Assembly: GCF_009687865.1 (NCBI RefSeq)
Contig: NZ_BLAE01000034.1
Location: 1 to 64,000 of the forward strand
DNA length: 64,000 nt
Origin: Acrocarpospora macrocephala
GTDB lineage: Bacteria > Actinomycetota > Actinomycetes > Streptosporangiales > Streptosporangiaceae
Direction of reading: 5' to 3'
Within the stretch, counting starts at the first letter, position 1. The number at the start of each line of letters is the position of its first letter. The position numbers were made by a program, and so were the translations under genes. The notes beneath the pieces are model-generated. The model saw nothing but the letters and a program-made list of their open reading frames with translations, was not told where the DNA came from and searched no databases. Positions 43,445-52,432 of the stretch are shown here, piece after piece.

Positions 43445-44326
43445 CTAGCCGCCGGTGAACCAGACTTCTACCGCGATGCCGGTGGAATCGCTCATCGGCT
43501 GGGCCAGGAGTGTGGCGGTGCGGCCATCGGAGAGGGTGACCTCCACCACCGCTCCCTGGCCCTGCGCGACCAGCCGTACGGCGGCGTCCTCCAGGGCGAG
43601 CCGATCGCGGCGGCACAGGTCCCGGGGCGCGGAACGCGCTACGGCGGTTCCGGCTCCGAAACTCTTCGTCCGGAGGAACTCCTCCATCAGGGCATGCTCG
43701 CGTTCGCTGGTCAGTTCGAGCAGCCGCTGCTCGACGGCGGCGGCCGACCGCTGGGCCAGGGCGGTCATTTCCTCGCTCGCCCGGTCGTTCGGGCAGGTGA
43801 CGCTGACGACGCCGGCCACGCGCCCGCTGAGCGGATTCCGGATCGGTGTGGCCACAGCGGTGATCCCGTGGAGTTCCGCCGCGAAGTGCTCGTTGCCCGA
43901 GACCCGGCAGGTCCGCCGTTCCACCAGCGCCGTGCCGAAGGCGGTGGTGCCGATATCGGGCTCGGCGTAGCTGAAGCCGGGTGCGGCGCCGACCGCGTCC
44001 AGTAGCCTGCCATGGGCTGGTTCACCCACGTTGCGCAGGAACATCACGCCCGTGGCATCGCCCAGGAACATGCCCGCCGGGGTGCCCGCGACCGCGGTGC
44101 GCAGCCGCTCGAACACGGGCCGGGCCGCGCGCACCAGCTCGCAGTCGAAATCCAGGTCGTGGAACAGGCGTGGACGGGCGGTCTCGGGAGTGAGTCCCGC
44201 CGCCTGGCACCGCCGCCACGAATTCAAGATCGGAACGCGCACTTCGCCCCCTGCGAGCTTTCCGTCCAGGAACCGCTCAATGATCTTGTCGGCGGGCTGC
44301 CGTCTCGCGTCCAAGACGCCTGCCAT
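43445..44326 (-). CDS. GAF-domain protein, AcoR/DhaR N-terminus-like
   Basis: 293 residues from ATG 44326 (GGGAG upstream; GTG 44341 is an alternative). The start (PADKIIERFLDGKLAGGEVR, ILNSWRRCQAAGLTPETARP) is the sensor start of AcoR/DhaR regulators, followed by a GAF domain (about 60-190; DIGTTAFGTALVERRTCRVS, GNEHFAAELHGITAVATPIR). No AAA+ or Fis helix-turn-helix follows, although a C-terminal region (LCRRDRLALEDAAVRLVAQG) resembles the start of such an output module. It probably works with the kinase next door, which shares the same N-terminal half. Confidence 0.8.
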   Translation of the reverse strand: MAGVLDARRQPADKIIERFLDGKLAGGEVRVPILNSWRRCQAAGLTPETARPRLFHDLDFDCELVRAARPVFERLRTAVAGTPAGMFLGDATGVMFLRNVGEPAHGRLLDAVGAAPGFSYAEPDIGTTAFGTALVERRTCRVSGNEHFAAELHGITAVATPIRNPLSGRVAGVVSVTCPNDRASEEMTALAQRSAAAVEQRLLELTSEREHALMEEFLRTKSFGAGTAVARSAPRDLCRRDRLALEDAAVRLVAQGQGAVVEVTLSDGRTATLLAQPMSDSTGIAVEVWFTGG

Positions 44327-44451
44327 ACGGCTCGCTCCCACGGCTCCCTCCCACTAGGCGCATCTGCCCATAATATGGACAAACAGCATCATTATTCTCA
44401 ATGTCGGGCAAAGAACGACCGATTTTCCGCCTGAACGGCGGGCTGGCCGCT

Positions 44452-46749
44452 TCATGGGTCGGCGAGTGGGAGGCGAAGGATGAAGCGCGCTCCGGTTGGA
44501 GGCGCGTCCTCGACGTGCAGGGTGCCGTGGTGGGCGTGGGCGATGTCGCGGGCGATGGCCAGGCCGAGCCCGGTGCCGCCGCAGTCGCGGCTGCGAGCGG
44601 TGTCCAGCCGGGTGAAGGGCTGGAAGATGTGCTCGCGTTCCGCTGGGGGAACTCCCGGGCCGTCGTCGGTGACGCTGAGTTCGGCCATATCGCCGGCACG
44701 GTGCACCCCTACCACGACGCCGTGGGCGGCGTGCCGTTGCGCGTTGTCGAGCAGGTTGCTCAGCACCCGGTAGATCTGGGTGGGGATGGCGTTGGCCAGC
44801 ACGCCGGGGGTGAGATCGAGTCGAGTCGGGTGGGGGTCGCCGATCCGGCGCGAGGTTTCGGATTCGGCGAGTCCGACCAGGTCGATGTGCTCCAGGGCGG
44901 TGGGCGGGGCGGCTCCGACCCGGGCCAGCAGGAGGAGGTCGGTGATGATGGCCTGCAGCCGGTCCACATCGCCCAGCGCGTGCCGGAGCAGGTCGGCCAG
45001 GTCGGTCTCGCCGGGGTGGAGTTCGGCTTCCTCCAGTTGGGCGCGCAGTCCGGCCAGGGGAGTGCGCAGTTCGTGGGAGGCGTCGGTGGTGAAGCGCCGC
45101 TGACGATCGAGTGACTGCCGCAGCGACGTGGTGGCGCGCTCCAGCTCCGCGGATATCGTGTGCTCGTGGGTGTAGCGGCGGGCGTTGTCGACGCACACCG
45201 CCGCGCGGTTGACCAGTTCCTCGGCCAGGGAAAGGTCGTCTTCCTCGAACACGTCCCTGACCGCGGCGCGATAGAAGCTCACGATCCCGAGGGTGATGCC
45301 GCGGGCTCGCATTGGCACCGCGACCAGGGAGCGGATGCCGTGCTCGCAGATTCTCCGGCAGCGTTCGGGATCCTGTGCCATCCAGCCGAGGTTGGTGGGC
45401 AACACTGGTTCGAGTATCGGCTGCTCGGCGGCTACGCTGCGGGCCTGTGGCGTGTACGGGAGCGGGTGGATGAACGACCCGGCCGGATGCAGACAGGATC
45501 CTTCCGTGATGCCCTTCAAGGCGACCCGGCGCATCCCCGCGTAGATGGTGGTGGGCTCCTCCCCGCGCAGCACGCGGTCGGACAGATCGACGCCGACGTA
45601 GTCGGCGAACCGCGGGACGGCGACCTCGGTCAGTTCCTTCGCGGTCTGGGTCACGTCAAGAGTGGTGCCTATCTGGGAGCCCGCGTCGCACAGCAGGCTG
45701 AGTCGTTCGCGTGCCTGCAGGGCGAGCCGGCCGATACTCGGCTCGCTTACGGCGAGCAGCCACCCGTCGGTCACGGTGGCCGGGGCGGGCGCGGCGGATT
45801 CGGCTCTGGGACCGGGCCGCGAGACCGACGTCATGTGCCGGGATGCGCTGCGGTCCACGATGGCCTCGACCGCGGTGCGGTGCGTCCCGTCCGGATTGCC
45901 GACCGGGCGGCTGAGCAGCATGGCGGTACGGCTCTGCGACAGCGGCACCATCACGACGCCCACCCGCTCGGCCGAGATCAGTTCCGCGGCGTTCTCCAGG
46001 ATGCGAAGCCGGTCGTACGCGGACACGGTGGAAGCGTCGTCTGGCCAGGTGGTGTCCACCAGCGTGACCCCCGCCCCTCGGGCCCGGCGCTTGGCGTCGA
46101 GGAAGGTCAGGAGCGACGCCTGTTCCCGTTCGGAGTGCTGCTCAAGCAGGCGTTGTTCGATGCTTCTGGCCGCGGTCGTGACCAGGGCGAGCATCGCCGG
46201 ATCGGCGTACCGGTCCGGGCAGGTCAGATCGAGGATGCCGTGGATGCGGCCACTGATCGGGTCGCGGATGGGAGCGGCCGCGCCTGCGAGCGTGCGCAGC
46301 GAGTCGGCGAAGTGTTCCGGGCCGCGGATGAGGGCCGGACGTCGCTCGGCCAGTGCGGTGCCGAGAGCGTTGGTGCCGGCGGCATCCTCGGAGAATCCGA
46401 GACCGGGCTGGAACGGCAGCCGGTCCAGCCAGCTGTGGAGTGCCGGTTCCCCGCCCTGGCGCCGCAGGATCCTGGCCCGCTCGTCGGCGAGAGCCACGGT
46501 CACCTTGATGCCGGAGAGCTGGGATTCCAATTGATCGAGCACTGGTGCGGCGGCATGGACGAATTCGCCGTCTAGGTCGATGTCCGGGTGGAACACGATG
46601 GACACGTGGTCGGGCGTGATGCCCATGCGCAGGCAGCGCTGCCATGACGTCAGCACGCGTTCGCGAATGCCACTCTCGACGGGCTCGCCGGCCAGGAAGC
46701 GCTCGCGAGCGGCGATGAGAGCGGCGACGTCAGTTCCGCCGGCCACCAT
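44452..46749 (-). CDS. AcoR-type sensor / GAF histidine kinase
   Basis: 765 residues. The first 300 residues repeat the AcoR-like sensor of the neighbouring GAF protein (VLTSWQRCLRMGITPDHVSI, DAAGTNALGTALAERRPALI). A second GAF domain (about 350-500) follows. The kinase core has the phospho-acceptor in TTDASHELRTPLAGLRAQLE and the ATP-binding blocks NLLDNAQRHAAHGVVVGVH, VTDDGPGVPPAE, GGTGLGLAIARDIAHAHHG. No membrane segment is apparent, so it senses a cytosolic signal. No response regulator is adjacent. It is divergent from the hydantoinase operon, which it may control through an unlinked partner. Confidence 0.88.
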   Translation of the reverse strand: MVAGGTDVAALIAARERFLAGEPVESGIRERVLTSWQRCLRMGITPDHVSIVFHPDIDLDGEFVHAAAPVLDQLESQLSGIKVTVALADERARILRRQGGEPALHSWLDRLPFQPGLGFSEDAAGTNALGTALAERRPALIRGPEHFADSLRTLAGAAAPIRDPISGRIHGILDLTCPDRYADPAMLALVTTAARSIEQRLLEQHSEREQASLLTFLDAKRRARGAGVTLVDTTWPDDASTVSAYDRLRILENAAELISAERVGVVMVPLSQSRTAMLLSRPVGNPDGTHRTAVEAIVDRSASRHMTSVSRPGPRAESAAPAPATVTDGWLLAVSEPSIGRLALQARERLSLLCDAGSQIGTTLDVTQTAKELTEVAVPRFADYVGVDLSDRVLRGEEPTTIYAGMRRVALKGITEGSCLHPAGSFIHPLPYTPQARSVAAEQPILEPVLPTNLGWMAQDPERCRRICEHGIRSLVAVPMRARGITLGIVSFYRAAVRDVFEEDDLSLAEELVNRAAVCVDNARRYTHEHTISAELERATTSLRQSLDRQRRFTTDASHELRTPLAGLRAQLEEAELHPGETDLADLLRHALGDVDRLQAIITDLLLLARVGAAPPTALEHIDLVGLAESETSRRIGDPHPTRLDLTPGVLANAIPTQIYRVLSNLLDNAQRHAAHGVVVGVHRAGDMAELSVTDDGPGVPPAEREHIFQPFTRLDTARSRDCGGTGLGLAIARDIAHAHHGTLHVEDAPPTGARFILRLPLADP

Positions 46750-46840
46750 TGACCATCTCGTCCTTCCCGTGCGTTCTCCGTCACCGCTTATCTCTACTCA
46801 ACCTAGGCACATAGTTCTTCCCGATTTATCCAAATTGATG

Positions 46841-46859
46841 TTGATTTATGGTAAATCAA
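46841..46859. promoter_or_regulatory. AT-rich inverted repeat upstream of the hydantoinase operon
   Basis: TTGATTTA-TGG-TAAATCAA, a perfect 8-bp repeat, lies 111 nt upstream of the HyuA start inside an AT-rich patch (about 46825-46890) that stands out in this GC-rich DNA. It is a good operator or promoter candidate for the divergent kinase and hydantoinase genes. Confidence 0.5.
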
Positions 46860-46970
46860 ACCTATTTCGGGTTATTGTAGACTGTTTGGTGGGGTTTGGT
46901 GGCATTCCTTCGAGCTGCTCCTGGCCGAGCGCCGTACCGGAGCCGATGCAGCGAAGGGAGGCTGACCGTC

Positions 46971-49022
46971 ATGGTTCTGCATGTGGGTATCGACGTCGGG
47001 GGCACGTTCACCGACGCCGTCGCCATCGCGGACGGCCTCGCCGTACACGGCAAGGCCTTCTCGACGCCGGACGTGACGACCGGCATCCTCGCCGCGTTGA
47101 GCATCCTGCGCGAGCGGGTCGGGCTGAGCGAGGCGGAGTTCTATCCGGCGATCGACCGGTTCGTCCTGGGCAACACCATCGTCACCAACGCGGTGAACGA
47201 GCAGAAGTACGCCCGGGTGGGGCTGCTGACCACGCAGGGTTTCCGGGACACGCTGCGGATCGCCCGCTCCGCGCGTACCGATGAGCGCGACTCACACAAG
47301 CTGACCCCGCCGCCCGACATCGTGGACCGGCGTCTCATCGTCGAGGTGCCCGAACGCGTTGACGCGCACGGGACCGTGCTGGTGCCGCTGTCCCGCGACG
47401 CCGTGCGCGGGAGCGTCGAGCAAGCACTGTCGGCCGGGGCCGAGTCGATCGCGGTGTGTCTGCTGTGGTCGTTCCGCAACGACGCGCACGAGCGGGCGAT
47501 CGCCGGCTACCTGCGCGAGCACCACCCGGATGTGCCCTACTCGCTGTCCAGCGCGCTGACGCCGGTGTATCGGGAGTACGAGCGCATGGTGACCACGGCG
47601 CTGGACGCGGCGGTCAAGCCCATCGTCGCGGCCCACTTCCAGCAGCTCGCCGACGCTCTGGCCGCCAAGGGGCTGCGCACCAGGGTGCAGATCATGCAGG
47701 TCCACGGCGGGTTCCTCTCGGTCCAGGAGACCGCGCGGGCGCCGATCTCGATGTTCAACTCGGGTCCGGTGGGCGGGGTGACCGGCGCGCGCCTGCTCGG
47801 CATGCGGCTGGGCCGACGTCGGGTGCTCACCGCTGATATGGGCGGGACGAGCCTGGATGCCGCCGCGATCATCGACGACGAGCTGCGGGTGCTGCCGCGG
47901 GCCGAGATCGGCGGGCTGCCCACCAGCCTCACCGCGGTGGACATCGAGACCATCGGCGCCGGGGGCGGCAGCCTGGGCTGGATCGACGGCCGCGGGGTAC
48001 TGCGCGTCGGCCCGCACAGCGCCGGTTCCGTGCCCGGGCCCGCCTGCTACGGCAAGGGCGGCGAGCGTCCGGCGGTGACCGATGCCGCGCTGGTCATGGG
48101 GCTGATCAACCCCGGCTACTACCTCGGTGGAACGGTCCCGCTGTCGGTGGAGAAGGCACGCGCCGCGATTCGGCGGCACCTGGCCGAGCCGCTCGGGCTG
48201 TCTGAGGACGCCGCCGCGCACGGCATGTACCGGCTGGCGACCTCGCAGATGGCCAACGCGCTGCGCAAGATCACCGTCAACCGCGGGCACGATCCCCGCG
48301 AGTTCACCCTGGTCGGGTTCGGCGGCGCCTGCGGACTGTTCGCCGCCGCGATCGCCGCCGAGACGGGGGCGGGCGAGGTGGTCATCCCCCGCGACGCCGC
48401 TGTGTTCTCCGCCTACGGACTCATGCACGCGGACTCGGTCTTCTCTGTCGTCCAGACCAGCCCGTGGACGATGGACCAGCCGGCCGAGGCGCTCGAAAAG
48501 GAGTTCGCCGCCCTGGAACAGCGCGCGCGGGACTGGTTCGACGCTGCGGGCGTCCCTGCGGACCGCCGCGTGCTCTACCGGGAGGCCGACATGAAGTTCG
48601 TCGGCCAGATCTTCGAGGTGACCACACGCCTGCCCGAGGAGCCATTCCGAGAGGGCGACAAGGAGGCGTTGCGGCGGCGGTTCGTGGCGGACTACGAAGC
48701 CGAGTTCGGCACCGGCACCGCGTGGACCGAGGCCGAAGTGCTGCTGGTCAACTCGCGGGTGCGGGCGGTTGGCCGTACCGAGATCCAGAACGTGACCGAG
48801 ACCTACGGCCAGGAATGGCACACGGCCACCGAGCGGGAGGTCATCGAGCCGCTGTCCGGACACCGCCGCCGCGTCGAGGTGCACCGGGGGTTCGGCGCGC
48901 TCGGCAAGGCCGAGGGTCCCTGCCTGATCGAGGAGCCGGACACCACCGTCTACGTGCCGCCGGACGCGGGGATCGAGATCACCGACGGCGGGCACTTCCT
49001 CATCTACTTGAACCACAGGTGA
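46971..49022 (+). CDS. hyuA: Hydantoinase/oxoprolinase alpha subunit (HyuA family)
   Basis: 683 residues from ATG 46971 (GGGAGG upstream; in-frame sequence back to 46896 lacks a site). ATPase-fold signatures: HVGIDVGGTFTDAVAIADG, then LTADMGGTSLDAAAI and GAGGGSLGWIDGRGVLRVGP. These are typical of the ATP-hydrolysing subunit of 5-oxoprolinase, N-methylhydantoinase and acetone-carboxylase-like enzymes. HyuB follows after 11 nt. The exact substrate (oxoproline, hydantoin or another lactam) cannot be read from sequence. The subunits form one cytosolic complex. Confidence 0.92.
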   Translation: MVLHVGIDVGGTFTDAVAIADGLAVHGKAFSTPDVTTGILAALSILRERVGLSEAEFYPAIDRFVLGNTIVTNAVNEQKYARVGLLTTQGFRDTLRIARSARTDERDSHKLTPPPDIVDRRLIVEVPERVDAHGTVLVPLSRDAVRGSVEQALSAGAESIAVCLLWSFRNDAHERAIAGYLREHHPDVPYSLSSALTPVYREYERMVTTALDAAVKPIVAAHFQQLADALAAKGLRTRVQIMQVHGGFLSVQETARAPISMFNSGPVGGVTGARLLGMRLGRRRVLTADMGGTSLDAAAIIDDELRVLPRAEIGGLPTSLTAVDIETIGAGGGSLGWIDGRGVLRVGPHSAGSVPGPACYGKGGERPAVTDAALVMGLINPGYYLGGTVPLSVEKARAAIRRHLAEPLGLSEDAAAHGMYRLATSQMANALRKITVNRGHDPREFTLVGFGGACGLFAAAIAAETGAGEVVIPRDAAVFSAYGLMHADSVFSVVQTSPWTMDQPAEALEKEFAALEQRARDWFDAAGVPADRRVLYREADMKFVGQIFEVTTRLPEEPFREGDKEALRRRFVADYEAEFGTGTAWTEAEVLLVNSRVRAVGRTEIQNVTETYGQEWHTATEREVIEPLSGHRRRVEVHRGFGALGKAEGPCLIEEPDTTVYVPPDAGIEITDGGHFLIYLNHR

Positions 49023-49033
49023 AGGAGACCGCT

Positions 49034-51175
49034 GTGAGCTCAAGCGACGGCTTCGATCCCGTCACGCTCGAGGTGATCAGGATGCGCCTCGACTCGATCG
49101 TCGAGGAGATGGGCATCGCGATGATCCGGTCCTCCGGGTCGCCCGTCATCACCGAGGCCGGTGATTTCAACACCGCGTTGTTCGATCCCGAGGGACGCAT
49201 CTACGCGTACTCGGACTATGTGCAGTTCCACATCGGGTCGGGCAGCGTGGCCGTCCGCAACCTGGTCGAGGTCATCCGGGGCGAGTCGTTGTATCCGGGC
49301 GACGCGTTCATCTGCAACGACCCGCACACCGCGGGGGCGAGCCACCCGCCCGACACGAACGTGATCTCCCCGATCTTCCACGGCGAGGAGCTGATCGGCT
49401 GGGCGCAGTCGCAGGCGCATCTGCTCGACGTCGGCGGGATGACCCCCGGCGGCTTCGCGCCCGGCGCGTACGACTGCTACAGCGAGGCTTTGCGGCTGCC
49501 GCCCGGGGTGAAGGTTTTCGAGCGGGGTGAGCCGGTCGAGTGGGTCCGGCGGATCCTGCTCAACAACGTCCGCGTTCCCGTGCCGTACTGGAATGACGTG
49601 CGCAGCCTCGTGGCGAGCAACAACACCGGGATCCGACGGCTGCTCGCCACGATCGAGGAGTTCGGGCTCGACCGCTTCCGGGCCTACACGCGGCGCAACT
49701 TCGAGATCGCCGAGCAGGTCGTGCGCGACCGGCTGGCCCGGCTGCCGGACGGGGTGTGGGAGGCGGAGGAGTGGACCGAGCACAACGGACACGATGACGG
49801 CCTCTATCGGGTCCGATGCACGCTGACCAAGCGTGGCGACCGGGCGAGGTTGGACTTCACCGGCTCCAGCCCGCAGACCGGCGGGTTCATCAACTGCAGC
49901 TATGGCGCGCTCGTAGGTAGTGTCGCCACCGCCGTCGTGCCGATCCTGGCGTGGGACGTGCCGTTCAACGAAGGCGTCATGACCGCCTTCGAAGTGGTCG
50001 CCGAGCCGGGAAGCATCGTCAATCCGCGCCCGCCGGCGCCGATCAGCAACGGCCACCTCACCACCGGCGCCCGCGTGAGCAGATTGATCGTCAAGCTGTT
50101 CAACCAGCTGTGCCGGGCCAGTGACGACCCCGTGCTCCAGGGGCGTACGCAAGGTGTCTGGGCTGATTCCTGGACGGGCGGGATCTCGGCCGGAACCCGG
50201 GACGACGGCGAGTATTTCGTCTTGTTCAACATGGACGGCGGCGGCATGGGGGCCGGCGCCCAGCCCGAGGCCGACGGCCTGGACTGCGCCGGGATGATGA
50301 CGCAGATGAACAACATGCTGCCGGACGTGGAGATGAACGAGATGCTCTACCCGGTGCTCTACCTGTGGAAGCGGCTCTCCCCGGCCAGTGGCGGGCACGG
50401 CGCCAACCGGGGCGGCCTCGGTCAGGAGTTCGCCTGGACCCTGCACGGCGCGAGCCAGGTGACCCAGACCGTGTTCGCGCCGAGCGCCCAGGTGCCCGCC
50501 GACGGTTACGGCGGCGGTCTGCCCGGCGGCGGCAGCGGGCACCTCCTGTGCCGGGATACCAACGTCTGGCAGCTCATGTCCGGCGGCGTCGTCCCCACTG
50601 ACGAGACGTTGTCTTCGACCGGTAGGCGACTGCTGGACATCAACCAGCACGATCTCACCGTCCGGCACGGCGACGTCTTCGTCCAGTGGATCGCCGGGGG
50701 AGGCGGCTACGGTGACCCCTTCCTGCGCGACCCGGCTCTGGTCGCCGAGGACGTCAACAACGGCTACGTGACCGCGGCCGTCGCCGAGAGCGTGTATGGC
50801 GTGGTGTTCGACGGCGACCGCGCCGACGCCGCCGCGACCGCCGCACGCAGGGACGCGCTCCGCACCGAACGGCTGGCGGGCACGCCCCCCGCGAAACCGA
50901 TCCTGGACTCGGCGATCGGCTCCGCCGGAGCCTCCGTCCCCCACCTGGGGGCGGACGGCCACTGGTACTGCCCGGCCAGCGGCGCCCTGATCAGCACCGC
51001 CGAGGACTGGCACGACGACGCCCTGATCCGGACCCGTCCCGCCGCCGAACGCCTGGCCGAACTCGGCGTCCGGATCCGGCCCCGCCTCGGAGAGCCCGCC
51101 GTCCTGCTGGACGAGTTCATCAGCCCGGCCTGCGGCACCCTGCTGGAAACCAGGGTACGAGTGGCCACGCCATGA
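49034..51175 (+). CDS. hyuB: Hydantoinase/oxoprolinase beta subunit (HyuB family)
   Basis: 713 residues from GTG 49034 behind GAAGGAG. An in-frame longer reading from 48464 runs through HyuA and is rejected. It shows FDPVTLEVIRMRLDSIVEEM, the family start, then SSGSPVITEAGDFNTALFDP, PGDAFICNDPHTAGASHPPD and GGHGANRGGLGQEF. The C-terminal 60 residues hold DGHWYCPASGALISTAEDWH and a second cysteine (ISPACGTLLE), a likely metal site of acetophenone-carboxylase-like C-termini. It partners the preceding subunit for ATP-driven ring opening or carboxylation. Confidence 0.92.
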   Translation: MSSSDGFDPVTLEVIRMRLDSIVEEMGIAMIRSSGSPVITEAGDFNTALFDPEGRIYAYSDYVQFHIGSGSVAVRNLVEVIRGESLYPGDAFICNDPHTAGASHPPDTNVISPIFHGEELIGWAQSQAHLLDVGGMTPGGFAPGAYDCYSEALRLPPGVKVFERGEPVEWVRRILLNNVRVPVPYWNDVRSLVASNNTGIRRLLATIEEFGLDRFRAYTRRNFEIAEQVVRDRLARLPDGVWEAEEWTEHNGHDDGLYRVRCTLTKRGDRARLDFTGSSPQTGGFINCSYGALVGSVATAVVPILAWDVPFNEGVMTAFEVVAEPGSIVNPRPPAPISNGHLTTGARVSRLIVKLFNQLCRASDDPVLQGRTQGVWADSWTGGISAGTRDDGEYFVLFNMDGGGMGAGAQPEADGLDCAGMMTQMNNMLPDVEMNEMLYPVLYLWKRLSPASGGHGANRGGLGQEFAWTLHGASQVTQTVFAPSAQVPADGYGGGLPGGGSGHLLCRDTNVWQLMSGGVVPTDETLSSTGRRLLDINQHDLTVRHGDVFVQWIAGGGGYGDPFLRDPALVAEDVNNGYVTAAVAESVYGVVFDGDRADAAATAARRDALRTERLAGTPPAKPILDSAIGSAGASVPHLGADGHWYCPASGALISTAEDWHDDALIRTRPAAERLAELGVRIRPRLGEPAVLLDEFISPACGTLLETRVRVATP

Positions 51176-51190
51176 CCGCCTGTCCGCGAA

Positions 51191-51661
51191 CTATTGCCCG
51201 CGCTCGGAATAACCAGGATGAACCTCGGTGTCGAGCCCGAAGTCGGCCGCGAGCTTCGCCAGGATGCCCTGGAGTAAGCGGCGCTCCTCGTCGTCGAGCG
51301 AGGCGAACAGCTCATGCTCGTGGGCTTCCGCGATGCCGCGGAGCGCGCCCATGGTCGTGCGGCCCGCGTCCGTCAGGCGCAACTCGTGGTTGCGGCGGTC
51401 GCTCGGGCTGCGGGTGCGGGCCACCAGTCCACGGCCTTCGAGTGAGTCGATGAGCACCACCACTCTGCTCGGCACGGTGCCCAGCCGACCGGCCAGGTCT
51501 CGCTGACTCATTCCGGGGTTACGCGAGAGCAGGCGCAGCACGCCGGCATCCGACGGAACAAGACCGAGATCGCGGACCCGCTCGGCGAAGCGGGCCGAGG
51601 CGAACGTACCCAGCTGCGTGAGGAGGAAGCCCAGGCGGCGCGGAGTGGATGCGTCAGTCAC
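51191..51661 (-). CDS. MarR-family regulator
   Basis: 156 residues from GTG 51661. The winged helix (VLRLLSRNPGMSQRDLAGRL, GTVPSRVVVLIDSLEGRGLV) and the wing (RTRSPSDRRNHELRLTDAGR) are standard MarR. It is divergent from the membrane protein/SDR operon, with the palindrome at 51685-51711 between them, so it very probably represses both itself and that operon until a small ligand binds. Confidence 0.92.
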   Translation of the reverse strand: MTDASTPRRLGFLLTQLGTFASARFAERVRDLGLVPSDAGVLRLLSRNPGMSQRDLAGRLGTVPSRVVVLIDSLEGRGLVARTRSPSDRRNHELRLTDAGRTTMGALRGIAEAHEHELFASLDDEERRLLQGILAKLAADFGLDTEVHPGYSERGQ

Positions 51662-51684
51662 GTCATCAGCATAAGGGGATTGAC

Positions 51685-51711
51685 AGAATGATTCAGCATA
51701 TGAATCATTCT
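51685..51711. promoter_or_regulatory. MarR operator
   Basis: AGAATGATTCA-GCATA-TGAATCATTCT, perfect 11-bp arms with a 5-nt spacer, lies in the divergent gap. A TTGACA -35 box (51680-51685) overlaps its left edge. An ATCATT -10 (51704-51709, 18-nt spacing) lies inside it, so binding would block the plus-strand promoter. The ATG at 51716 follows so closely that the transcript would be leaderless. Confidence 0.82.
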
Positions 51712-51715
51712 AGCT

Positions 51716-52432
51716 ATGACCGAACTATCCTCCACCGACCTTGTGGCCGCAGGTCCCCGCCGTGCGGGTGGCCCCCATCCCGGTCTGCTGGCTCTCATCA
51801 GCCTGGCCCTGTTCCTGGCCGGGCTGATCGTTGGAGCCGCCATGTCCGGCGGAGCCGCACTAGGGTCCCCGTTCGCCGAAACCAGTGACGTGGTCGCGCG
51901 ATTCGCCGATCACTCGTCCGCCGTCCGGGTCCTCGCGCTCTTCCAGTTCGGATCGGCCGTCCCCCTGGGGATCTACGCCGCGACCGTCTACGCCCGCCAG
52001 CTGCGACTGGGCATCCGGGTTCCCGGCCCCGCGATCGGGCTGTACGGCGGGATCACGGCGAGCCTGCTGCTCCTGATCTCGTCGATGACGACCTGGGTGC
52101 TGAGCCGTCCCGAAGTGAGCGTTGACGGCGCGCTCACCCACGCGCTCGCCTATCTCTCCTTCATCACGGGCGGGGTGGGATACGTCGTCGGACTCGGATT
52201 GCTCGTCGCCGGTCTGGCCGTGCCGGCCCTCATCCTGAAGCTGGTGCCGGCCTGGCTGGCCTGGACCGGACTGGTCATCGCGGCGCTGTCCGAGCTGAGC
52301 TTCGTCTCGATGGTCGTCGAGCCCCTGCAGGTATTGCTGCCCATCGGCCGATTCGGCGGGGCGATCTGGCTGATCATTGTTGGCTTCCTGCTGCCCCAGA
52401 CCCGAGCCGCCGCGAACCGGGAACGCCCGTGA
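51716..52432 (+). CDS. DUF4386-like membrane protein
   Basis: 238 residues from ATG 51716. Six hydrophobic segments are visible, including LLALISLALFLAGLIVGAAM, IGLYGGITASLLLLISSM, VGYVVGLGLLVAGLAVPALI and WLAWTGLVIAALSELSFVS, in the pattern of DUF4386-like proteins. The last codons overlap the SDR start (GTGA). Its control by the neighbouring MarR suggests a role in response to a toxic or signalling small molecule. Confidence 0.78.
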   Translation: MTELSSTDLVAAGPRRAGGPHPGLLALISLALFLAGLIVGAAMSGGAALGSPFAETSDVVARFADHSSAVRVLALFQFGSAVPLGIYAATVYARQLRLGIRVPGPAIGLYGGITASLLLLISSMTTWVLSRPEVSVDGALTHALAYLSFITGGVGYVVGLGLLVAGLAVPALILKLVPAWLAWTGLVIAALSELSFVSMVVEPLQVLLPIGRFGGAIWLIIVGFLLPQTRAAANRERP

